A program made the position numbers and the translations under genes. The notes below the pieces were generated by a model. It was given only the letters and a program-made list of their open reading frames with translations. It was not told the origin of the DNA and did not search any database. From contig CAKQVV010000038.1 in the NCBI GenBank assembly GCA_934277845.1, positions 1 through 13,183 of the forward strand: a stretch of DNA of 13,183 bases, in the 5' to 3' direction. Positions 7,084 through 13,183 of the stretch are shown in pieces (positions within the stretch are counted from its first letter, which is position 1; each line of letters begins with the position of its first letter). The DNA comes from an uncultured Clostridia bacterium. GTDB lineage: Bacteria > Bacillota > Clostridia > Christensenellales > Pumilibacteraceae.

Positions 7084-8880
7084 ATGAAACAATCGAATAT
7101 ACGAAATTTTTGCATAATAGCGCATATCGATCACGGCAAATCCACTCTTGCCGACAGGCTTATCGAAACGACCGGAACGCTGGAAAAACGCGAACTTTCC
7201 GATCAGGTTCTCGACAGCATGGACATAGAACGCGAGCGCGGCATCACGATCAAACTCACTCCGGTGCGAATGAACTACTCGCACGGCGGCGAGGATTACG
7301 TCCTTAACCTTATCGACACACCGGGGCACGTCGACTTTACCAACGAAGTGTCGCGTTCACTTGCGGCTTGCGAAGGAGCGATTCTGGTTGTGGACGCATC
7401 GCAGGGTGTAGAGGCGCAGACGCTTGCCAACGTGTATCTTGCGGTTGATAACGATCTGGAGATTTTGCCCGTTATCAACAAAATCGATTTGCCCAGCGCG
7501 CGCCCGCAGGAAGTTATCGAAGAGATAGAGGACGTTATCGGTATCGACGGACACAATGCGCCGCTCGTCAGCGCGAAAGAGGGTATCGGTATCAACGAAG
7601 TTCTGGAAAAAGTAGTCACGTGCTTCCCGGCACCGAAAGGCAATCCCGACGCACCGCTTAAAGCGTTGATATTCGACTCGTTTTACGATAACTACAAGGG
7701 CGCGGTTTGCCTTGTACGCATTATAGACGGCAAGGTTTCCGCAGGTACCAAAATCCGCCTGATGAACACGGGCAAAGAATTCGACACGGTAGAAGTGGGA
7801 TATTTCAATCCCGGAATGTACGCCGTCGATTCTCTGTCTGCAGGCGAAGTCGGTTACGTTTGCGCCAGCATCAAAAACGTCGAGGACACTGCTCCCGGCG
7901 ATACGATAACGAATTCGCTCGATCCGACAAGCGAGCCTTGCCCGGGTTACAAACCCGTTCAACCCGTCGTATACTGCGGTATTTATCCCGTCGACGGCTC
8001 GAAATACGATGATCTGAAAGACGCGCTCGAAAGATTGAAACTCAACGATGCTGCGCTTTTCTACGAGCCGGAAGTTTCCGCGGCACTCGGCTTTGGTTTC
8101 CGTTGCGGCTTTTTGGGACTGCTGCACATGGAAATCATCGAGGAACGGCTGGAACGCGAGTTCAATCTCGATCTTATAACAACCGCGCCCGGAGTCAATT
8201 ACAAAGTCGTCAAGACCGACGGAGAGGTGCTAACCGTCACAAACCCGAGTAACCTGCCGAACCTTTCCGAAGTCGATCATATCGAAGAACCCGTTGTCAA
8301 AGCGTATATCTACACTCCGCCCGAATATATCGGACCGATCATGGATCTTTGTCAGGAAAAACGCGGCGAGTATATCGACATGACTTACCTCGATAAAACA
8401 CGGGTGAAAATGTATTACGAAATCCCGCTCAACGAAATCGTCTACGACTTTTTCGACGGGTTGAAATCTCGCACCCGCGGTTACGCAAGCCTTGACTACG
8501 AACTCAAAGGTTACAAGCCGAGCGATCTTGTTAAACTCGACATAATGCTGAACAACGAGGTTTGCGACGCACTAAGTATAATCGTGCACCGCGACAAGGC
8601 GTACAATCGCGGCAGATCGATCGCCGAGAAACTGAAAGAGGTTATTCCGCGTCAGATGTTCGAGATTCCTATTCAGGCTGCAATCGGCTCGAAAATAATC
8701 GCCCGCGAAACAGTCAAGGCACTTCGTAAAGACGTGCTTGCAAAGTGCTACGGCGGCGATATTTCCAGAAAGAAAAAACTGCTCGAAAAACAAAAAGAAG
8801 GCAAGAAACGCATGCGTCAGGTCGGATCGGTCGAAGTCCCCAGCGAAGCGTTTATGTCGGTGCTTAAACTTGATAAATAG
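7084..8880 (+). CDS. lepA: Elongation factor 4 (LepA), ribosome-associated GTPase
   Basis: A 598-residue translational GTPase that acts on the ribosome (back-translocation or assembly roles are debated). GTPase motifs: G1 AHIDHGKST (13-21), G2 RGITIK (52-57), G3 DTPGH (78-82, with the catalytic-type His82), G4 NKID (132-135) and G5 SAK (163-165). Later come the EF4-specific domains, for example GFRCGFLGLLHMEI, and the basic, conserved C-terminal tail with KKRMRQVGSVEVP and EAFMSVLKLD. Length is standard (about 600). The start is fixed by the conserved block NIRNFCIIAHIDHG only five residues after Met1, yet no SD precedes it. hemW overlaps the last bases of the gene, so the two are cotranscribed. 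Confidence 0.97.
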   Translation: MKQSNIRNFCIIAHIDHGKSTLADRLIETTGTLEKRELSDQVLDSMDIERERGITIKLTPVRMNYSHGGEDYVLNLIDTPGHVDFTNEVSRSLAACEGAILVVDASQGVEAQTLANVYLAVDNDLEILPVINKIDLPSARPQEVIEEIEDVIGIDGHNAPLVSAKEGIGINEVLEKVVTCFPAPKGNPDAPLKALIFDSFYDNYKGAVCLVRIIDGKVSAGTKIRLMNTGKEFDTVEVGYFNPGMYAVDSLSAGEVGYVCASIKNVEDTAPGDTITNSLDPTSEPCPGYKPVQPVVYCGIYPVDGSKYDDLKDALERLKLNDAALFYEPEVSAALGFGFRCGFLGLLHMEIIEERLEREFNLDLITTAPGVNYKVVKTDGEVLTVTNPSNLPNLSEVDHIEEPVVKAYIYTPPEYIGPIMDLCQEKRGEYIDMTYLDKTRVKMYYEIPLNEIVYDFFDGLKSRTRGYASLDYELKGYKPSDLVKLDIMLNNEVCDALSIIVHRDKAYNRGRSIAEKLKEVIPRQMFEIPIQAAIGSKIIARETVKALRKDVLAKCYGGDISRKKKLLEKQKEGKKRMRQVGSVEVPSEAFMSVLKLDK

Positions 8881-10030
8881 CGGTGAAACAATCGAAAATC
8901 AAACGCTCGCGAAAAACATCTCGGCTGTAAATTCGGTCGGGAATAAAGCGGGCGTTTACGTTCATTTTCCGTATTGCAAGCGAAAATGCGCCTATTGTTC
9001 TTTCGTTTCAACGCCTGATTTATCTTCGCAACGTGCATATTCAGACCGTCTTAAAGCGGAAATACGCCAAAGAAGCGACATAACGGCTGTTGACACGATT
9101 TACTTCGGCGGCGGGACTCCGTCGGTTATGCAACGCGGCGTTTTCAGGGAAATTACGGAAAGTTTACGACAATCGTTCGATTTAAGCGGTTTAACAGAAT
9201 TTACGACGGAAGCAAATCCCGAATCCGTTACACCCGATTTTTTGTCCGAATGTCGGGAGATCGGCATAAACAGGTTGAGTATGGGATTGCAGTCGGCAAA
9301 CGACGAAATATTGAAAAGGATCGGCAGGCTGCACTCGGTTTCGGACTTTATCGGCGCGGTGAAACTTGCGAAACGACACGGCATAGAAAATGTATCCGGC
9401 GATCTTATCGTTGGTTTGCCGGGACAGGACGAAGCGGACGTAGTCAAAGCCGCGGAACTATTCGATAACCTCGGATTAAGTCATGTGTCAGTGTACGCGC
9501 TCACGGTGGAAGAAGGTACGCCGCTTTACCGCTCGGGATATAAATCCGACGATGACCGCGAAACGGATCTTTACGAAGCGGCGGCAGAGTGTCTGAAACG
9601 GTATGGGTATTACCGTTATGAGGTCAGTAACTTTGCTCGCGACGGCAGAATTTCCCGTCATAATACCAAATACTGGACGGGAGCGGATTATTACGGTTTC
9701 GGTGTGGCGGCACACTCGCTCGTGAAGGGTAAACGTATTGCAAATACGCCCGATATTGCCGCATATATCGCTGGTACCGCAAAACCCGTAATACAGACGC
9801 TTACACCGGACGACGAGCGAACGGAAATGATAATGCTACGGCTGCGTACCGTCGCGGGGCTGGATTTATCGGAGTATACGACTTTAACGCACCGCGATCT
9901 TACGGATGAAAAATCCGCCGGAATCGCGCGCCTCGTCGGTTACGGCGCAATAGCCGTCGGAAACGGAAAAATAACGCTCACCGACAAAGGTTTTTATCTT
10001 ATGGATTCGGTGATCGAGGAGTTACTTTAA
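8870..10030 (+). CDS. hemW: Radical SAM family haem chaperone HemW
   Basis: About 386 residues if the TTG at 8870 is the start. HemW is a radical-SAM family protein related to coproporphyrinogen dehydrogenase HemN but thought to handle haem. The cluster motif is C36-KRK-C40-AY-C43-SF (CX3CX2C followed by Phe rather than the extra Cys of HemN), then GGGTPS (80-85), TTEANPESV, GINRLSMGLQS, GDLIVGLPGQ, SVYALTVEEGTPL and YEVSNFAR with HNTKYW. There is no in-frame ATG between the lepA end and the conserved GVYVHFPYC block. TTG 8870 overlaps lepA by 11 nt with no clear SD, so the exact start is uncertain. The order lepA-hemW is widespread in Firmicutes. The stop TAA shares its last A with the next gene's ATG. 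Confidence 0.93.
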   Translation: MINSGETIENQTLAKNISAVNSVGNKAGVYVHFPYCKRKCAYCSFVSTPDLSSQRAYSDRLKAEIRQRSDITAVDTIYFGGGTPSVMQRGVFREITESLRQSFDLSGLTEFTTEANPESVTPDFLSECREIGINRLSMGLQSANDEILKRIGRLHSVSDFIGAVKLAKRHGIENVSGDLIVGLPGQDEADVVKAAELFDNLGLSHVSVYALTVEEGTPLYRSGYKSDDDRETDLYEAAAECLKRYGYYRYEVSNFARDGRISRHNTKYWTGADYYGFGVAAHSLVKGKRIANTPDIAAYIAGTAKPVIQTLTPDDERTEMIMLRLRTVAGLDLSEYTTLTHRDLTDEKSAGIARLVGYGAIAVGNGKITLTDKGFYLMDSVIEELL

Positions 10031-10218
10031 TGGACGAAGAATCGAAAAACAATGAAACTGTCGTCATAACCGACGCAGAAACGGTAAAACAACAGCGTCT
10101 TAAAGCGGAAATTGCAAAACAAAAGAAATTGAAAGCACGTAAGGATGCTGACGCATACAAACGCAAATATTTCGAGTTTTATGACGATATTAAAATAAGT
10201 CACAGGGAGGACTGGTAA
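10030..10218 (+). CDS. Small, highly charged hypothetical protein (62 aa)
   Basis: I do not recognise a family. The start ATG overlaps the hemW stop (TAATG) and GAGGAG at 10016-10021 lies 8 nt upstream, so translation is well supported and probably coupled to hemW. The protein has an acidic N-terminus (MDEESKNNE), then a Lys/Ala/Gln-rich stretch (residues about 18-45, QQRLKAEIAKQKKLKARKDA) likely to be one long helix or coiled coil, then an aromatic/charged end with YKRKYFEFYDDIK and terminal EDW. It has no Cys, no signal peptide and no membrane segment. The deacetylase gene begins 1 bp after its stop. The role is unknown; it might be an accessory to either neighbour. Confidence 0.75.
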   Translation: MDEESKNNETVVITDAETVKQQRLKAEIAKQKKLKARKDADAYKRKYFEFYDDIKISHREDW

Positions 10219-10219
10219 A

Positions 10220-11035
10220 ATGAAAATCAAATTCGATCTTTTCCCGGGAAATAAAAAACGTGCCGTTACGTTCAGTTGCGACGACGGCGCGAAGTTCGAC
10301 AGGCTACTCGTCGAGAAATTTGATAAGTACGGCGCTAAATGTACGTTCAATCTCAATTCGGCTAATATCGGTAAAGGCGACGCATATCTTAACGAGAATG
10401 CTTACCATGTCGACGAGAAATTCGTAAAAGAAATTTCCGCTCGTCACGAAATCGCATGTCACGCGCTGACGCACCCGTTTATGGAACGATTGCCGCTCGA
10501 TATGATGATAAGAGAAGTGTATCGCGACCGCGACAATCTCGAAAACCTTATCGGCAAACCGGTGGTCGGTATGGCGTATCCTTACGGAACTTATGATCAA
10601 TCGGTTGTTGACGCGCTGCGCGCCTGCGGTATTAAATATTGCCGCACCACGCACTCGACCGGCGGATTCGGCACGCAGGACGAGTGGTTGAAACTGAATC
10701 CGACCTGCCATCACAACGGCGCGCTTGCTCTTGTCGACGCGTTTTTAAACACGAAAACGTGGTGTAATCTCCCGATATTTTATATCTGGGGACACTCTTT
10801 CGAGTTTGACGGACAAAACAACTGGAACGTAATGGACGAATTGCTGGCTCGACTTTCGGAGCGTGACGATATATGGTACGCTACTAATATCGAGGTTTAC
10901 GACTATATGCAGGCGATCAAAAACTTACGCATAACCGCCGACGAAAACACGGTCTGCAATCCGTCCGCAGTTACTGTTTACGCGAGCGCAGAGAATAAAG
11001 CGGTCGAATTCAAACCCGGTCTTACCCGTCTTTAA
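10220..11035 (+). CDS. Polysaccharide deacetylase family protein (NodB-type, carbohydrate esterase 4 fold)
   Basis: A 271-residue NodB-homology protein. Metal and catalytic positions look intact: TFSCDDG with D21 and D22 (many members have SYDDG; Cys20 is the variant), HALTHP with H81 and H85, AYPYGTYD (119-126), and YIWGHSFEF with H192. CE4 enzymes remove acetyl groups from N-acetylated sugars such as peptidoglycan or chitin oligomers. No signal peptide or membrane anchor is seen, so this one is probably cytoplasmic and may act on a soluble sugar; that is inference. The first ~10 residues run straight into the core, and the last ~40 form a short extension. GGAGG at 10206-10210, 9 nt upstream, sets the start. 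Tightly linked to the 62-aa gene and hemW. Confidence 0.88.
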   Translation: MKIKFDLFPGNKKRAVTFSCDDGAKFDRLLVEKFDKYGAKCTFNLNSANIGKGDAYLNENAYHVDEKFVKEISARHEIACHALTHPFMERLPLDMMIREVYRDRDNLENLIGKPVVGMAYPYGTYDQSVVDALRACGIKYCRTTHSTGGFGTQDEWLKLNPTCHHNGALALVDAFLNTKTWCNLPIFYIWGHSFEFDGQNNWNVMDELLARLSERDDIWYATNIEVYDYMQAIKNLRITADENTVCNPSAVTVYASAENKAVEFKPGLTRL

Positions 11036-11187
11036 CCGGTTGGACTCACGACCGGCTTTCAAGCCGTAATCGCGCCGCCTATACGTGCGCGCACATTATA
11101 ATATAGAATATGACAATCGCCGATGAGTGCAAATTTTTTACCGGTGGTTTTCTTTTTTTGCCGCTTTTCGGGAATAAACAAAAGACG

Positions 11188-11248
11188 TTAAAAAATTATA
11201 AAAAAAATTTTAAAAACTCTTGACAAGGCGCATAATAAGATGTATAAT
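11188..11248 (+). promoter_or_regulatory. hrcA-grpE-dnaK promoter with UP-like tract
   Basis: Perfect TTGACA (11220-11225), 17-bp spacer, perfect TATAAT (11243-11248); transcription should start near 11255. Immediately upstream is a 29-base stretch of only A and T (11188-11216) with A-runs, in the place of an UP element. This is the strongest promoter in the window by consensus. Confidence 0.85.
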
Positions 11249-11251
11249 GAG

Positions 11252-11278
11252 TTAGCAATCGAGAGTTGAGAGTGCTAG
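11252..11278 (+). promoter_or_regulatory. CIRCE operator (HrcA binding site)
   Basis: TTAGCAATC, 9-base spacer, GAGTGCTAG: the CIRCE consensus TTAGCACTC-N9-GAGTGCTAA with one mismatch per arm. It begins 3 bases after the -10 box and covers the transcription start, fitting repression by HrcA. A further GAGTGCCAG half-like string at 11293-11301 lacks a good left arm. Confidence 0.95.
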
Positions 11279-11378
11279 TTGAGCATAAGCGAGAGTGCCA
11301 GCGGTCGAAAGTCCGAATGAGCAAACGCGCAAAAGCGAAACTGCGATCATGCGGTTGTAAAAATTACGGAGGCGCAGA

Positions 11379-12437
11379 ATGGGAATTTCCGGCAGAAAGG
11401 AAAAAATAATTCAGGCGGTTGTTGACAGTTACATCGTCAGTTGCGAGCCTATATCCAGTGCCGAGATTAAGGAAAATTACCTTCCGGATCTCAGTTCTGC
11501 GACTATCCGCAACGAACTTGCCGCACTCGAAGAAATGGGTTATCTCGCACAACCGCACACTTCGTCGGGAAGAATACCGACCGCCGAAGCGTACAGACTT
11601 TACGTCGATAAACTCATGCCGAAGAGAAAACTTACGAAGAGCGAACTCAAAGTCATCAACAGTTATTTCGATCATAAGATTACCGAAATCGATACGATAC
11701 TGAAAAACACCGCAAAGGTAATCTCGGAAATCACGAACCTTACCGGTGTCGCGGTCATTCCGGACGTTACCAATGCGGTAGTAGAGAGCGTCAAGATTGT
11801 CAAACTCAACGATCGTTCCGCGCTTGTCGTCATCGTCACCAACCTCGGCATAATGAAAGACGCTACGGTCGATATTGCTTCGTCGCTCGGCGACGATTAT
11901 TTCGCGGTCGCAAGCAATTTCATTACCGCGGCGTTCAAAGGGCGCACGATAGGCGAGATAATAGAACCCGGCGATCTTATCGATGAGATCAAGAAAGAGT
12001 ACGAGAAGTTATTTCAGGCGATAATAAAAATAATCAAGGATTACGTCGAAAACGGCGGCGCGTCGGACGTGGTGCTTGAAGGCAGCACAAAACTTCTCGA
12101 TCAACCCGAATACGCAAACGTCCGCAAGGCGCGTGCGATGCTCGGTATGCTCGAGGCGAAAGAACAACTCGTCCCGATGCTGAAATCGCCGGATAACGTC
12201 AGTCTCAGCATCAGGATCGGAAAGGACGACGAGATGGGCGAGGGAATGCCCGAATGCGCGATCGTTACCGCCAACTACCAGGTCGGCGGCGTGACGATAG
12301 GCAATGCGGGCGTCATCGGACCTATCAGAATGGACTACTCGAAAGTCGTGTCCGTGCTCGACTATATAGGAAAGACGCTCAGCGACTTGCCCGATTCCGA
12401 CGACGGAAAAGAGGCAAACGACAATGAAGAAGAATAA
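11379..12437 (+). CDS. hrcA: Heat-inducible transcription repressor HrcA
   Basis: A 352-residue repressor that binds CIRCE and shuts off the chaperone operon; its folding is assisted by GroE in known systems. The N-terminal winged helix is clear: residues 1-30 with RKEKIIQAVVDSYI, recognition region LSSATIRNELAALEEMGYL (38-56) and the wing HTSSGRIPT (60-68). The rest matches the HrcA GAF-like and dimerisation region. Length is usual (about 340-355). GGAGG at 11368-11372 is 6 nt before the ATG. It is the first gene of the heat-shock operon and would be autoregulated through 11252-11278. The grpE frame overlaps its end by 14 nt. Confidence 0.97.
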   Translation: MGISGRKEKIIQAVVDSYIVSCEPISSAEIKENYLPDLSSATIRNELAALEEMGYLAQPHTSSGRIPTAEAYRLYVDKLMPKRKLTKSELKVINSYFDHKITEIDTILKNTAKVISEITNLTGVAVIPDVTNAVVESVKIVKLNDRSALVVIVTNLGIMKDATVDIASSLGDDYFAVASNFITAAFKGRTIGEIIEPGDLIDEIKKEYEKLFQAIIKIIKDYVENGGASDVVLEGSTKLLDQPEYANVRKARAMLGMLEAKEQLVPMLKSPDNVSLSIRIGKDDEMGEGMPECAIVTANYQVGGVTIGNAGVIGPIRMDYSKVVSVLDYIGKTLSDLPDSDDGKEANDNEEE

Positions 12438-13056
12438 GAAAAAACACGCAAAAAGGAACGACAAAATGGAAAAAGAAGAAACCTTAGTTAAAGACGCAAG
12501 CGAAGCGGAAGAAACCGTTGCCGGCGAAGGAAGCACGGTTGCCGACGCGGACGAGGAAACCGCCGAAGCGGAAACCGTCGACGTCGAAAAACTTACGTCC
12601 GAACTTGCCGCTTTGAAAAAACAGGCGGAAGCGGAAAAAGCAAAGGCTGCGGAAATGACAGATTCGGCAAGACGAATTCAAGCCGAGTTTGATAACTACC
12701 GCAGAAGAATGAACGACAATTCCCGCAAAGTCCGCGAGGAAGCAACTGCGGAAGTGCTACTCAAGATCGGGCCCGTGCTCGACACGATCGCGCAGGCGCT
12801 TAAAATGATAAACGACGAACAGGTCGCCGGCGGCGTGAAAATGATAGGCGACGAAATAACCAAACTTCTGGCGTCTTACGGCGTGACCGAAATCGAAGCC
12901 GAAGGCAAAGAGTTCGATCCGAAGTTTCATGAAGCGGTAATGCAAATGCCCGCCGAAACGGAAGAGCAGAAAGACACCGTAAAAGAAGTTTTCCAAAAAG
13001 GCTACAAGATGGGCGAAAAAGTCATAAGACCAGCCCGTGTTATAGTAAATAAATAA
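12424..13056 (+). CDS. grpE: Nucleotide exchange factor GrpE
   Basis: The DnaK nucleotide exchange factor, 210 residues from ATG 12424 or 196 from ATG 12466. The first start has GAGG (12411-12414) 9 nt upstream and overlaps hrcA by 14 nt; the second has AGGA (12454-12457) 8 nt upstream and removes an unusual basic leader (KKNKKKHAKR). Visible: an acidic disordered segment (15-55), a long coiled coil (about 55-110) with AEFDNYRRRM, a four-helix-bundle part, and the C-terminal beta-wing with EFDPKFHEAVMQ, KGYKMGEKVIRPARVIV. It acts as a dimer with DnaK, encoded 30 bp downstream. The start choice is the only doubt. Confidence 0.95.
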   Translation: MKKNKKKHAKRNDKMEKEETLVKDASEAEETVAGEGSTVADADEETAEAETVDVEKLTSELAALKKQAEAEKAKAAEMTDSARRIQAEFDNYRRRMNDNSRKVREEATAEVLLKIGPVLDTIAQALKMINDEQVAGGVKMIGDEITKLLASYGVTEIEAEGKEFDPKFHEAVMQMPAETEEQKDTVKEVFQKGYKMGEKVIRPARVIVNK

Positions 13057-13086
13057 GTAAATAAATTTTCAGGAGGATATATTATT

Positions 13087-13183
13087 ATGGGAAAGATTAT
13101 CGGTATAGATTTAGGAACTACTAACTCATGTGTGGCGGTGCTCGAAGGCGGTGAGCCTGTCGTCATCCCCAACAGCGAAGGCG
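13087..13183 (+). CDS. dnaK: Molecular chaperone DnaK (Hsp70), N-terminal fragment cut by window end
   Basis: Only the first 32 codons are in the window. They read GKIIGIDLGTTNSCVAVLEG, the phosphate-1 loop of the Hsp70 ATPase domain, then EPVVIPNSEG, both diagnostic. AGGAGGAT at 13071-13078 is a near-perfect SD about 10 nt before ATG 13087. It is the third gene of the hrcA operon, so under CIRCE control; dnaJ would be expected next, outside the window. Confidence 0.97.
   Translation, partial: MGKIIGIDLGTTNSCVAVLEGGEPVVIPNSEG

Larger units (their letters stand above)
11036..11378. other. Intergenic region between the deacetylase gene and hrcA
   Basis: 343 bp with no credible gene on either strand. 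After the deacetylase stop come two overlapping hairpin options: CCGGT/ACCGG (11036-11055) and CGGCT/AGCCG (11053-11066). Neither is followed by a T-run, so no clear intrinsic terminator is visible. Next is a palindrome GTGCGCGCAC (11085-11094), T-rich runs (11133-11159), an AT-only tract (11188-11216), the hrcA promoter, CIRCE, and an untranslated leader of about 124 nt containing a 6-bp hairpin (11339-11356). Confidence 0.7.

Noticed and set aside
7357..8127. 256-codon minus-strand open frame inside lepA
   Set aside because: It is opposite highly conserved lepA coding sequence with no recognisable domain or SD.
11036..11100. Possible tRNA or structured RNA gene after the deacetylase
   Set aside because: There are stems, but no T-loop (GGTTCNANNCC-like) or cloverleaf spacing, and no CCA-type acceptor pairing.
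11095..11105. TATAAT-like boxes on both strands at 11095-11102
   Set aside because: Neither strand has an acceptable -35 at 16-18 bp.
11275..11301. A complete second CIRCE element
   Set aside because: The left arm at the proper 9-nt spacing (CTAGTTGAG) matches only about 3 of 9 consensus bases; only the right arm is convincing.
1..13183. Mobile elements, CRISPR arrays, toxin-antitoxin or defence systems
   Set aside because: I found no transposase or integrase motif, no repeat-spacer pattern, no paired terminal repeats and no defence-type domain; every long frame is assigned to a known family except the 62-aa gene.

Overview
The window looks like an ordinary chromosomal stretch from a member of the Bacillota (Clostridia-like, perhaps an uncultured gut lineage). 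The evidence is the gene order lepA-hemW-(insert)-hrcA-grpE-dnaK, a CIRCE operator in front of hrcA, GGAGG-type Shine-Dalgarno sites before most genes, and sigma-A-type promoters with 17-bp spacers. GC content appears moderate, with heavy use of CG-containing codons (TCG, GCG, CGC). The lineage below phylum is inference; no rRNA or tRNA gene is present to settle it.

Left part (1-5990, all plus strand): the 3' end of a GH94 glycoside phosphorylase-type gene whose start lies outside the window. It is followed by rarA (AAA+ replication/recombination ATPase) from its own promoter, then an ABC exporter pair (ATPase plus large ABC-2-type membrane subunit), closed by a strong bidirectional terminator. 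Middle (6007-7083): a glycerophosphodiester phosphodiesterase gene on the minus strand, convergent to the exporter and divergent from lepA, with a 339-bp divergent region holding both promoters and several small repeats.

Right part (7084-13183, all plus strand): lepA (EF4), hemW (radical-SAM family haem chaperone), a 62-codon charged hypothetical gene and a NodB-type polysaccharide deacetylase, apparently one tightly packed unit. A 343-bp gap with an AT-rich UP-like tract, a consensus promoter and CIRCE follows, then the heat-shock operon hrcA-grpE-dnaK (dnaK cut by the window end). HrcA should bind the CIRCE site and repress its own operon; GrpE is the nucleotide exchange factor for DnaK.

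Most of this is housekeeping content. I see no mobile element, CRISPR array, RNA gene or obvious new multi-gene system. The most interesting signals are small. Both rarA and lepA have a TATAAT box ending exactly 7 nt before the A of a family-supported ATG and no usable Shine-Dalgarno, which predicts leaderless mRNAs. Two non-heat-shock genes separate hemW from hrcA where many Firmicutes have them adjacent. The lepA/glpQ-like divergent region carries unexplained direct and inverted repeats.
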